A stretch of DNA of 64,000 nt, from assembly GCF_964355755.1 (NCBI RefSeq), contig NC_092674.1:15321001-15385000 (forward strand), in the 5' to 3' direction. This document shows, one piece after another, positions 43,001 to 55,000 of this stretch. How positions within the stretch are numbered: position 1 is the first letter of the stretch; the number at the start of each line of letters is the position of its first letter. The DNA comes from Antedon mediterranea. Its lineage: Eukaryota; Echinodermata; Crinoidea; Comatulida; Antedonidae. The notes under the pieces are model-generated. The model was not told the DNA's origin, made no database searches, and saw only the letters and a list, made by a program, of their open reading frames with translations. The translations under genes were made by a program, and so were the position numbers.

Positions 43001-46000
43001 AAACAAACTGCGCATGTGTATAGATGAAAATATTGCGCAATAACAAACATGCTGCATGGACATTCCGACGTCGTAGTTCGTTTGTGGTGTGTTACACGAA
43101 GTTTTTGCGAGTGAATAAGAAGCATATAAAACACAACGAAAACTATTTATTATTTTATATTGTTTGTGATAAAAAACTCTATCCAGTCAGGCTGCATATA
43201 CTGATAATTGATAGTGGCCTGATGTCGATCATACAGAACTCGGCTGTGGCATAGGCTATGGCCGTGGCGACTGTTATAGCGTCGGGCCAGTGAGGCTGCA
43301 ATAGATAGGCCTGACATATTTTAATACGGCCATGTTTTATTTGTATTTTAATCACAAATTTTGAATGAATAAAGATAAAATCAATACAAGACATCAACCT
43401 ATATATTTATTTGATGTATCTACCAACAAATTTAGCCATTTTCATGGTTTGTAAAATATGTTTTTACAACATACCAATTTACTGGGTGCCGGTCAAGTTG
43501 GCCCTAAGACATTTGAATGTGAAGAAATATTTTTATTTACAGTTTATAAATAAATATATTTTTATAACCTCATGGTAAATAACAATTAGAATCATTCCTT
43601 ACTTTTTTCCTGAATGAATGGTAGAAAGTGTGAAAATACATTTAATGATTTCAAAGTATTACAAAATAAGGCCATAAAATAAATTATGATTAGGATTGGG
43701 TGATGTTTTGAATAAAAAGGTGAATTTAATAAAGCATTATTGTAAAATGCCACTGTTGCAGTGTCATGGTCACAGCAAGGACAGAGCAATGATGATTTTA
43801 TAGGGCCGAACAGAGTATTATAAAACACTAGTGCTACTAAACATCATGTGAAGAATACAAAGAACAAAAGGAAATGATTTGCTAGGATTATGATTTAAGT
43901 AAGTTGATATTGTTATTACATTATATTTATAATACAAAAAGAATTTTAGCATGAAATCTTATCTGTGATGTGCATAATACCGTATCAGTAAAACTTTTAA
44001 TCACGTCAACACCATAATCGAAAAAGAATGTTTACCGCCAACCAAATTTGTCAACATTACAAAATATAGTAACTACAACTAAACCAGTGTGAAAGATGGG
44101 GTTATTTTCGCCAAACTGTAAACCAGAAACTTTCGCAACATGAATCGGTTACATCGACCATTTTCATGACATAAGACAAATTTGAAAAATAAAGTACAAG
44201 TAAATACAATAACAAGATCGCGTATGCACAACCTTTGTGTTGTAAAGACGCTAATACATTAGCTATTGTATACAATAGTAGCCTACTGTACGTTCTAAAA
44301 ATTATTCGTGACATGAAACTTTCATGAATTTCAATAACTCACGTCACTCGCAAAATTTGTGATACAGTAGTTAAATGCATGCTAAAAAGTGTCTGGTTTA
44401 AATAATGGAGTATAGAAATAATTTTCTCCAAGATATATTATTAGGCAAGCTCAGATTTGCAATGGTATGTAGTACTGTAGCAGCAGGAGCCCTTCTGAGA
44501 GCATCTTGTAGATGTAAATTCATTCTATGCAAATCCCCCTGAAGGTATACTATTCATGTTCAATTAACACCATGTCTCAAAAAATATAAACGAAAGTTCC
44601 TTAATCTAAATTGAATATTCCATTGTTAAAGAAATAAATTAAATATTGTTCACAAAAATGCACATTTTAAAGTTAAATTTACCTAGGTTTGCATGCAAAT
44701 GTCTCATTAAAAATACCATGGGTTAATTTGATTACAATATACTAGTTACTACTATACCAACAACAGACTAAATTTGAACTCGTCACTTTGACGAGTTAGT
44801 TATCCGCACAACAAACGCCACGCGCACGTCATATGTTGGAATTTTGCACACGGAAAAAGATTATGGCATTATGACCTGAACTGAAGAATATCATATGTTG
44901 TTAGTGCTGAATTCTGTCAATTTATTTTGTGTCATATAGTATACAGTATAAACAGTATAATCTGTATACATATTACATACAGTGTAGAATAGGTGAAATT
45001 ACGGGACCCGCCACTTATTCCAATTTTTAACATGGCGACGGTATCAAAATGAAACACTAAGGTAGCAATTTCCGAAGGACATTATCTCAGCAACAACATA
45101 TTAACGTGTAGAAGAAATTTGAATACGTAATGCGCGCTCTTTTAAATGTGATGAACTATGACGCAAAATATGAAAATACGACTTCTTATATTCAACTGGC
45201 CATAAGATGACGTCAAAATATCTGATTGGCAAAATGTTCACATGAATTCGTATCTACAATCCAATAGCTTCCAGAAAACGTTTTAAACATGATTATCACT
45301 TTTTATTCTGACGAGCTATAACAGATTGAAATTTACTGTAAAGATGAAAATAAGTGACCCACGTTATTTACATTTTTAGACATGATGACGTCATAAAAAT
45401 TAAAATATTTTTAACTCATGTGAAAGATAGTTCATTGACCTAGAAAATATCAAAATCGGGGTGGAAATAGAAAACAGATAAGTGGAGACGCGCTTAATTA
45501 AATGTGATTCGCTATGACGAAAGATACAAAAATCCTATATTTTATATTCGCGTGGCCATACGATGATGTCACAATGTCCGGTTAGCCATATTAATGCATG
45601 ATCCGATATCTACAACTCATCAACTTCCAGAATATGTAATAAAAATAATTGTTACCGTTTAGAAACTACGACTGTTTAAAAAAAGGTATAATTTTGACAA
45701 ATGTTTTAACTTAAAAAACGCACGTAAATTATCCAATTCAACGTGCCCGTATGACGTAATTTTAAGTCAAAATTGTTAAAAATTTGGTAAAATTACTAGA
45801 AAAGGCTGGAAAAACAGAAATCACGCGGAAAAAATTGCTTTCAATGGTACGTGCGCACGTTCTAAAGATATGTGAGCCCGTGGGAATTTTTTACATGCCT
45901 AAAACGCATAGAAAGTTGATTAGAAATTTATTTTTCGCATTTCGAAACTTTAAACGCGCGTAACTTCGTGTGAAACATGCCATTTTTTTTCCACAGTCAC

Positions 46001-49000
46001 CGCAAGATATAAATTAAACTTTTGCTAAGTTTCAATTTAAATTGTTATATGGTTTTCGGTTTATGTTAAATACGCGAAATTCGTTAAAACGCGCGTAAGT
46101 CATGTTGCGCAACTCTGACGTCATTCAAAAACAGGAAAGCACAACTTCACATGAATGCCCAGATGTTGACAAAGTTATGAAATGTTAACTTTACACGTTT
46201 TTGAGATACGCTCTGCACAAAAATGACAGAAAGAAGAATACAGAAAAAAAAAAGATGATGAAACAGGACAGTTACAAGGAGTTATCCGCTCATGCGGATA
46301 ACTAAGAAACTGATATTATTACTTTTTTGTTGGTTATAAAAATGTTGTGTTAAGATTGAACATATAGGCATATTACAACATGTGTAAAGAAAATGGCCAT
46401 AGTATTCAGCCTCCCTCGACCAGAATTTGGAGTGAAAAAAATATTTGCTGCACGATGTGGGAACAGTTTTGATAGAGTATCTCGTTTCATATCATGTGAC
46501 ACTAGGTACTGTACACTATCTTCATCAAGTTAAAAAATTCTAGGTCTACACAATCAACCAGGGCTGAAAATTAACCTTTAAACCATACTGGCCATGGGGA
46601 TCGTATTATTCTACAGTGAAAATATCAAGCCAATTTTTTTTTATGGCCTGGGTAGATTGGGTTTCAGGACCGTTTTAGGAGCCTGGAGAATCCTGGCCAA
46701 CTAGCTAGGCCTAGGCTATGCCTTTAGCTTTTCTAATGAATCAGGGTTCTCGCCACGGTGGTCGGCCCCGTCTACCACTCGGAATTTCCCACCACCACTT
46801 TCATGGCGCCGATCACCACTGAATAATGTAGCCTATTGTTATTATAATTATCTACTCGTCGATCGTAGGATTGATAAACACCATTGTCATCGCCTTTAAA
46901 AAAAGCATAGACATTGCAAATTAACAATGTAATGTTCAGTATTAAAATCGGCAACGCCTTAAAATCCTACCTAGGCTAGGAGACGACACATTTTATAGCC
47001 ACCCTATGCACTGACTGGTTAGCCTAATTTAGCCGGACGAGACGACATCGTTGGGGGTCATTCCATGTCAAATCACCCAATGGGTTAAACCCTACTTTCT
47101 TCAAATTTGGTTTTTGGGTTATTTGCAGCTAAAAAACCTGAAATTTTTAATTTGAGCGCCATACGACCATACGATTTTGTTGTGACAGGTATCTTTGGAA
47201 AGCTAATTGTTAAAGTTATCCAAATCTTCTATTTACTTTTGAGATAGAACTATTTAAAAGATGTATAACTTATTCTATTCCATTTGACCTAGGATTTGAC
47301 CTTGTGGGACGAATTTTTTTTAGATGAAATTTTGTGAAAATTATCTCCTACATGATATTTACATAATATAAAAAAATTGAAGATATATTATTTTTTGTTT
47401 GCTTTCTAGCTCATTTCAAAGTTGGCTTACTTCAACAATTCTGGTATTTCTATACAGTGTAGATGTATTGTCGACATTTTATAACTACCAAATTTACCTC
47501 TTAATACTGTCAGATTATTTAAGACTATAACAATGCTTTAATTATATATTTTCGTGCTCCATACAATCAATTTAACTCAATATAACCGCATGATTTATAG
47601 GGCTATAATTACGTAAAATTTTAGTAACGTTTTAAAATTGCATAAAATGGCAGCTCGACGGCATGGACCGGGGCAAGTGGTATTTTTATTCAATGAGTAC
47701 TACTACTTGCCCCAACCAATGTATCGCCACCCCGGTCCATGCCGTTTATAACGTAATTATAGACTTATAAATCATGAGGTTACCGTATATTTCAGTGTAT
47801 AAGTCGCACTTTTGACACGCAAATTTGACCTCTAAATTAAGGGTGCGTTTTATACACCGAACATTATGCCTCACACCACACAGATTGTAGCCTACATATC
47901 GTCACCTCGTTGGCTAGGCCTAGCCTATAGGCTAGCTACAGTGTACTAACGTAACGGCAACCTGCTTCTGCCTAGTTTTCAAGGCATTTTAGCGTGATGT
48001 TATACTAAATATGATGAAAAGATTTGTTCATTATGGAGATGTTTTAGGCGCTCCGATAAAATTTCATTTGTAAACGTTTACGATTGGAATAGGCCTAGGC
48101 CTAGTATTTATTTATAGTTATACGCACGATTGCCGACCGCCGTACCCCCCAGCGCAAGCCCTTCTTGGGCGGCCACATGGTGTACGGCATTCGACTAGTA
48201 TATTCTCCAGTTGAATATAGCATGGCGTAGCGTATACACTTCTCGGATACATAGATACTAATCGAATACGATTGTCCATGAAAACGTGCGCCCTCTTGAA
48301 ATGATCGAGCGCGGCTAGCCCACACACGCGTACGTGTTACACACACGGTCATGCACTCGATGTTGCGGCGAAACTCATGAATAACAAGTTAGAAAGAACT
48401 TGTTGAGGCTGGGCGCGGCCGAGCCTAGGTAAGAAAAACCCTAAATAAAGGACTCTGTTGTAGATATAACAATATATTATTACAATAATATTGATTACAA
48501 TTTAAAAAAAACATTGTTTTGATGAAATATAAAGTGCGTCTTATACATCGACGATATAAAAAATACCGATATTTTACTCTCAGTTAGGGGGTGTGTCTTA
48601 TACACAGGTGCGACTTATACACCGAAATATACGGTATATTGCATTTTTTATAAAAACGTAAAATTGTAGTAACGTTTTAAAATTGCATAAAATGGCAGCT
48701 AGACGGCATGGACCGGGGCAAGTGGTATTTTTCTGAAATGAGTGGACCCTACTTGCCCCAACCCATGTATCATTACCCCGGTCCATGCCGTTTATAATGT
48801 AATTATAGCCCTATATATCATGCGTTTATACTGCATTTTTTATTTTAAAAAAAATTAAATTGTAGTAACGTTTTAAAATTGCATAAAATGGCAGCTAGAC
48901 GGCATGGGCCGGGGCAAGTGGTATTTTTATGCAATGACTACTACTACTTGCCCCAACCAATGTATCTTCACCCCGGTCCATGCCGTTTATAACATAATTA

Positions 49001-52000
49001 TAGCCTTATAAATCATGTGGTTATATGGGTATTGCGAAACCCCGCAAACCTACAAAAAACATAGCAAACCCCACCGAACCAACATAAAAGTGATTGAATC
49101 ATGTAGTGTACAACCCACTGGGTATATCAATGTAAAAAAAAAATTAAATTTCTACTGTTAAAGTGTTAACAACTTATTTTTGGGGTAAAACCCGGTAAAC
49201 CTCCAAAAAACCGTAGCAAACCCCACCGAACCAACATAAAAGTGATTGAATAATGTAGTGTACGACCCACTGGGTATATAAATTATTAAATTTCTACTGT
49301 TAACTACTTTTTTGGGGATAAAACATCATTTTTTGGTTAAAAATTAGCAATCATTTTTGACCAAAAAATGATGCTTTACCCCAGTAGTTAACAGTAGAAA
49401 TTTAATATTTTTTTTACATGGATATACCCAGTGGGTTGTACACTACATGATTCAATCACTTTTATGTTGGTTCGGTAGGGTTTGCTATATTTTTTTGGAG
49501 GTTTGCAGGGTTTAGCAATCATTTTTGACCAAAAAATGATGTTTTACCCCAAAAATAAGTAGTTAACAGTAAAAATGTAATATTTTTTTTACATGGATAT
49601 ACCCAGTGGGTTGTACACTACATGATTCAATCACTTTTATGTTGGTTCGATGGGGTTTGCTATGTTTTTTTAGAGGTTTGCGGGGGTTTGCGGTTTTTAG
49701 TAATACCCGGTTATATTGCATTTTTTACAAAAACGTAAAATTGTAGTAACGTTTTAAAATTGCATAAAATGGCAGCTAGACGGCATGGACCGGGGCAAGT
49801 GGTATTTTTATGCAATGACTGGACTCTACTTGCCCCAACCAATGTATCGTCACCCCGGTCCATGCCGTTTATAACATAATTATAGCCCTATAAATTTATG
49901 TGGTTATATTGCATTTTTTATAAAAACGTTAAAATTGTAGTAATGTTTTAAAATTGCATAAAATAGCAGCTATACGGCAAGGACCGGGGCAAGTGGTATT
50001 TTTCTGAAATGACTGGACCCTACTTGCCACACCCCACGTATCGTAACCCTGGTCCATGCCGTTTATAACGTAATTATAGCAGCCAAATTATGAGTGAAGA
50101 AATAAGTGAACAAAATACAAATGAACAAAAATGTAAAATAATGATGAACAGCAAAGAACAATCAATGTTTTCAAAGTTATCATCAAACAAAAAAAATTAT
50201 TCAATTTGCTTGAAAGTGTGAAAAGAGTGCCATAAACTGATGGTACATCCTTGGCTATCTAATAGTGTACAGATGTTTACCCAAGTAATAATTATTTTGT
50301 ATGGAGCATGAAAATATAATTAAAGCATTGTTATAGTCTTAAATAATCTGACAGTGACACCCATAGTGTTGATATAAAGTTTGCGGTACACCATGTGTAT
50401 TAGTTTTGAAAAGAACTGTTGAGTTTCTCGACGTTTCAATCAATATACTTTGATCGTCCTCAGGAGTGAGCGCTCACTCTTGAGGACGATCAAAGTATAT
50501 TGATCGAAACGTCGAGAAACTCAACAGTTCTTTTCAGAACTACTGTAATACACGTGGTGTACCGCAAACTTTATATCAACATTTGATTTCGCCATGCAAA
50601 CCTTCAAACAATATATGACACCCATAGTATTAAGAGGTAAATTTAGTAGTAATGCCGACAATATTCATATTCATACACTGTATAGAAATACCAGAATTGT
50701 TGAAGTAAGCCAACTTTGAAATGAGCTAGAAAGCAAACAAAAAATAATATATCTCCAATTTTTTTATATTATGTAAATATCATGTAGGAGATAATTTTCA
50801 CAAAATTTCATCTAAAAAAAATTTGTCCCACAAGGTCAAATCCTAGGTCAAATGGAATATAATAAGTTATACATCTTTTAAATAGTTCTATCTCAAAAGT
50901 AAATGGAATATTTGGATAGCTTTAACAATTAGCTTTCCAAAGATACCTGTCACAACAAAATCGGTCCACACATTACGGAGATACAGTCATTTAAATATAG
51001 CCTGCCGCAAAATCGCGAAGAAACGATGGCGCGTAGCGCGCGAACCGTTGAGTTGTATGGTGCTCAAATTAAAAATTTCGGGTTTTTTGGCTAAAAATAA
51101 CCCAAAAACCAAATTTGAGCAAATTTGAAGATCAAGTAGGGTTTAAAATGTCATTTTTTTTGGGTGATTTGGTATGGAATGACCCTTGGCCGAATCGACA
51201 TCGGAGTCGAGTCAAGTTTCAGCGGCCTCTTTAGGCTTATGCTATTAATTTAATCCTACCTTGGCTTAGCGGATTATAAATACACCAACGTCAACATAAA
51301 AAAATACATGCAAAATCAATATATTCCATGTTTAATATAGACCTAGGCTTATTCAATTATTACGACATTGTCACTGCGTGTAAAGAAAATGGCCCTAGCC
51401 TAGGTACAGTACCAGCGAGAATTACTGCCCAATTCGGACGCGGCAGACGCGGCATGAATACGTCCATGACGCGTCCACTTCGCGTCCATTATATCGACGC
51501 GTCTGACGTGATTTGACCTTAGACCAACGTCCTTTGTGTTTGAGCTAACCGGGAGCTAACCACGCCGGTGTTAACGTAAACAAAAGCTCCGCATTGTTAC
51601 TGTACTACAGTTATATTCTGTACGATGTTTTCTCAACCCGTGAAAACCTGTATTAAACGAAATGTATTTTATACTACAGTAGTTAATAACATGCAAAAAA
51701 AAACCTCTAAAAAACGAATTAATGAATAAGTGCGTATAGATACCAGTTCATTAGTACTACAGCTTACTATATGGGCAAGAAAGACTGATTTTTTGTGAGT
51801 AAAATTATTATCGGATGTCAAAAAACTTCTTTGGCACGCCGCCTAAAAAGAAACCGCTGAACGAGACTTGCAGGAAATGCAGTGCTGAAACCACGTGTGC
51901 CTGCCATGCAGTAAAACCACGTGATAGCATATTTACCAAACTCGAACGTTCGGCGACTAGACCCGAGTGTGTGAAAATATGTTGCTTTCGCTGTCCGAGC

Positions 52001-55000
52001 GAAGCAATGAATTGTGAGTATCGAATGTCAAAAAACTTCTTTGGCACGCCGCCTAAAAAGAAACTGCCGAACGGGACTTGCGGGAAATGTAGTGCTGAAA
52101 CCACGTGTGCCTGCCATGCATGCAGTAAAACCACGTGATAGCATATTTACCTAACTCGACCGTTCGGCGACCCGAGTGTGTGAAAAATAGTTTGCTTTCG
52201 CTGTCCGAGCGAAGCAATGAATTTTATATACTAATTAAAAAATCGACACATTGTAATGGACAAAAATGGTGCAGTACATGTAGTTTTGTAACACTATAAA
52301 TATCCTCAACCTATTTTTATTCATTATATTAAATTCTAGCACCCGCCCTTGGCTTTTTTGTTTTAAATCGCTTTTGTACCAAGCCTTAATGCCTTTGTGT
52401 TGTTCCGTGTCCTATTGTCTTTTTCTATTCAGTGTATCAAATTCTAACACCCGCCCTTGTTTTTTTGTACCAATTTTGGGGTCTAAGCATAGAGATATTA
52501 TAGTGACAATTTTGGGGTCTAAGCATAGAGATATTATAGTGAACTTCACTATAATATCTCTATGCTTAGACCCCAAAATTGGTACAAAATAACATTAACT
52601 AAAAAAATATTATTACAGTCATTATTACAATTATACAAACACTGTAATCTTAACATGATCAGAGAGGAACATCATTATAGCGTAAAAAAAATATTTCTTA
52701 ATATTTATAAGCAAAGCGTACACAGAATGCCTAGTGTTGTTTCAGCAGCGGTAGAACATGGTTGCAATATTGCTGGGATCCAATGGAGTAGAAAAATATC
52801 ACGTGCTCTTTGTTGCGCGCTATGACGACCATGGAGATATAAATTGACAGTGTACAGTACATACTGTAGGCTACATGATTTTGTTGAGCCTTCTTCCACA
52901 GTTTTAACTCATCATATGACATTTAAATATAACTTATTTCTCTATGATCATATCAATAATTCAACATGAAATAGAGGCCTCGTTATTAAAAAAATATTCT
53001 TCCATAAAATGATTCATATGAACAAAATATACTGTATCATGACGATGATTATTGATCGAGTACGCTAGGCCGATCTCAGGCGGTGGTGTACGTGCTAGAC
53101 AGTGAACCGGCCGGCTAGATCCCACGGCGGGCTAGCGATGGATATAGACACAGTTTCGCACGAAACTGGCTTTTTGGACGAATTATTCGGCAGATAAAAA
53201 TAAACACAACACACACAAGTCGTAGGCTAACTTTATTTATTTTTTAATCATATTGTTTGTGAATGTGAAAGTATTTTATAAACAAACACCAATACAGCCG
53301 ACCCTGCTCAACAGTCAGGCTTAGTTTTCCGATGTCATTTGAATATGAATACGGTCGCGAACAATAACAAAAACAGACTCAGGTAGCGAGGTCACGGCCC
53401 GCCCGACGAAAGTGCGTCCAAATCATTGGTTTAGTTTATGAATGGACGCGTCGTGGACGCAAATTGGACGGACACTCGACGCGTCCGTCGCGTCCAAAAA
53501 GGGGCAGTAATTCTCGCTGGTACTGTAGTATTCAGTAGTTACGCGGCGGCCCTCACAAGCAGGACCAGCATTTTGAGTGAAAAAAACATGTGCGATGTGT
53601 GGGTGGTTGGAACCGCTCAGTTAAATTTGGAGAGAGAGAGTATCGCGTTTCATGTCATGTGACACAAAATCTAGTTAGTTACACGATCTCCGTCGCCTTT
53701 CCAGGCGCGGCCTGCCATATGACCAAAAAAAGTCTAGGTCGACATTCTGATAGTTATGTTATGTTAACGATCTTTTGTTGTCGGCATTGTTTCTGGATCG
53801 ACTGGACGTTCGCTATTTTTAGAACTTGGCTTAGCCAGCATACTAGTTAATTGAGGTTCACAATGGAATGGAGTAATGTCCCATCGCGCCTCTACCGGGT
53901 AAATTTATATTCGCCGTCGAGTAGGCCTAGATAAAAAACACGCGCAAAGAAAACAATTACGATTAAAATAGTAGTAATATTTATAAATAATGCTACCTGA
54001 ATCCTAGTAATTTAAAATTGGTCCTCCGTCAGTCAAAATTTACTCATTATTATTTTTGCACACCTTGTTACCGCACAAAAAGAAAATCCGACCACCACCC
54101 ATGACAGAGATGCTAGTGAGAACCTTATACTAAAATAATTTTTTTTTTACAATGCAAATTGAATTAATATTTAGTATGTGTTAATTATAGCAATAGTTGG
54201 AAACAATAAAACCATGTCCTTTTATTGACCTTTATGTTTACAAATTTCACACCAAGGTTGAAGGTCGTTTTTACTTTCCCATTAGCCTTTAGGTAAGATA
54301 AAAAAGATTTAAAAATCTATTCAAAATCCATGTTGAAACCATCAGGTTGAAGATTGAATTAATGTTGTACTGTTTAAAGTTTCTGAAAAATAAAGTTTTG
54401 TTCCGAACAGAACATTTCTGAAAAGGCCCCAAATTGTTTTTTATTGTGTCGGCGACACCTCACGACCCCGAACTGATGAAAATGTTGTGAGCAAACAGTG
54501 ATTGTGAAATCAATTTCCAATTAATCTATATTAATTTACTTTCATATTTTACACAAACATTATATTTTATTAATGATGATCGTGTGCTAAAAAAAAAAGG
54601 TAATTTACTGCAAGTTTGTGCAAAAATATACCCTTTTTTAAAATTCTATCGAATAGGTATCCCAATGAAGTGTCTTTAAGTTAAAAATATACCGTACTCT
54701 TTCTTGTGTACCCATAAAAATTATGTCTGGAAAGATCTTGTTAAAGCCTGTTTTCCTGTCGACGTTAAGTTACGTTGAGTTGCGTTGAGTTGACATATTC
54801 AACGATTTAACAGGAAAAGGGGGTAAAAATTAACGTTGAAAATCGTTAAAATCTTAAATCGTTAAAGTTGAACCGAGTTCAACTTTAACGATTACGATCG
54901 TTAAAACTGACCAATCAAATGGTCCACAAATTACGTCATTGCAGTTTGTGAAAAAATAGGTACGCGCTGACAATTCTTGAATGTTTACAACGCGACGATG

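Larger units (their letters stand above)
47590..50080 (+). repeat. Five tandem ~190-bp palindromic units (interrupted)
   Basis: Each unit reads GTAACGTTTTAAAATTGCAT, AAAATGGCAGCTAGACGGCA, TGGACCGGGGCAAGTGGTAT, a 10-15-base centre, ACTTGCCCCAACC, CCCGGTCCATGCCGTTTATA, AATTATAGCC. Copies start near 47590, 48637, 48835, 49717 and 49915. GGCATGGACCGGGG and CCCCGGTCCATGCC within each unit are complementary, so every unit can fold. The first and third are split by nested elements. Confidence 0.85.
47055..51185. mobile_element. 4.1-kb long inverted-arm element with TTGG target duplication
   Basis: Ends GGGTCATTCCATGTCAAATC (47055) and the near-exact complement finishing GGAATGACCC (51185), flanked by TTGG at 47051-47054 and 51186-51189. 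The inverted arms run on to about 47562 and 50295. The right arm is longer because it keeps about 95 bases that the left lacks and contains a Penelope-like hairpin. The core (47590-50080) is five tandem palindromic ~190-bp units with two more nested elements. No transposase frame was found, so this is presumably a non-autonomous foldback element. Confidence 0.75.
51407..53525. mobile_element. 2.1-kb TIR element, CAGTACCAGCG ends, TA duplication
   Basis: CAGTACCAGCGAGAATTACT at 51407 and AGTAATTCTCGCTGGTACTG ending at 53525, with TA on each side (51405-51406; 53526-53527). The related empty sequence at 46395 reads CATAGTATTCAG, matching one TA. Subterminal GACGCG/CGCGTC repeats occur at both ends. 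TA duplication and CAGT tips fit the IS630-Tc1/pogo group; no transposase was recognised, so the superfamily is inferred. Confidence 0.8.

Noticed and set aside
48101-48352. Overlapping minus-strand frames of 69 and 83 codons with a [12 protein letters not shown]-like motif also seen near 57650
   Set aside because: Both lie within copies of the same TIR element; similarity follows from DNA homology and the frames are not maintained between copies.
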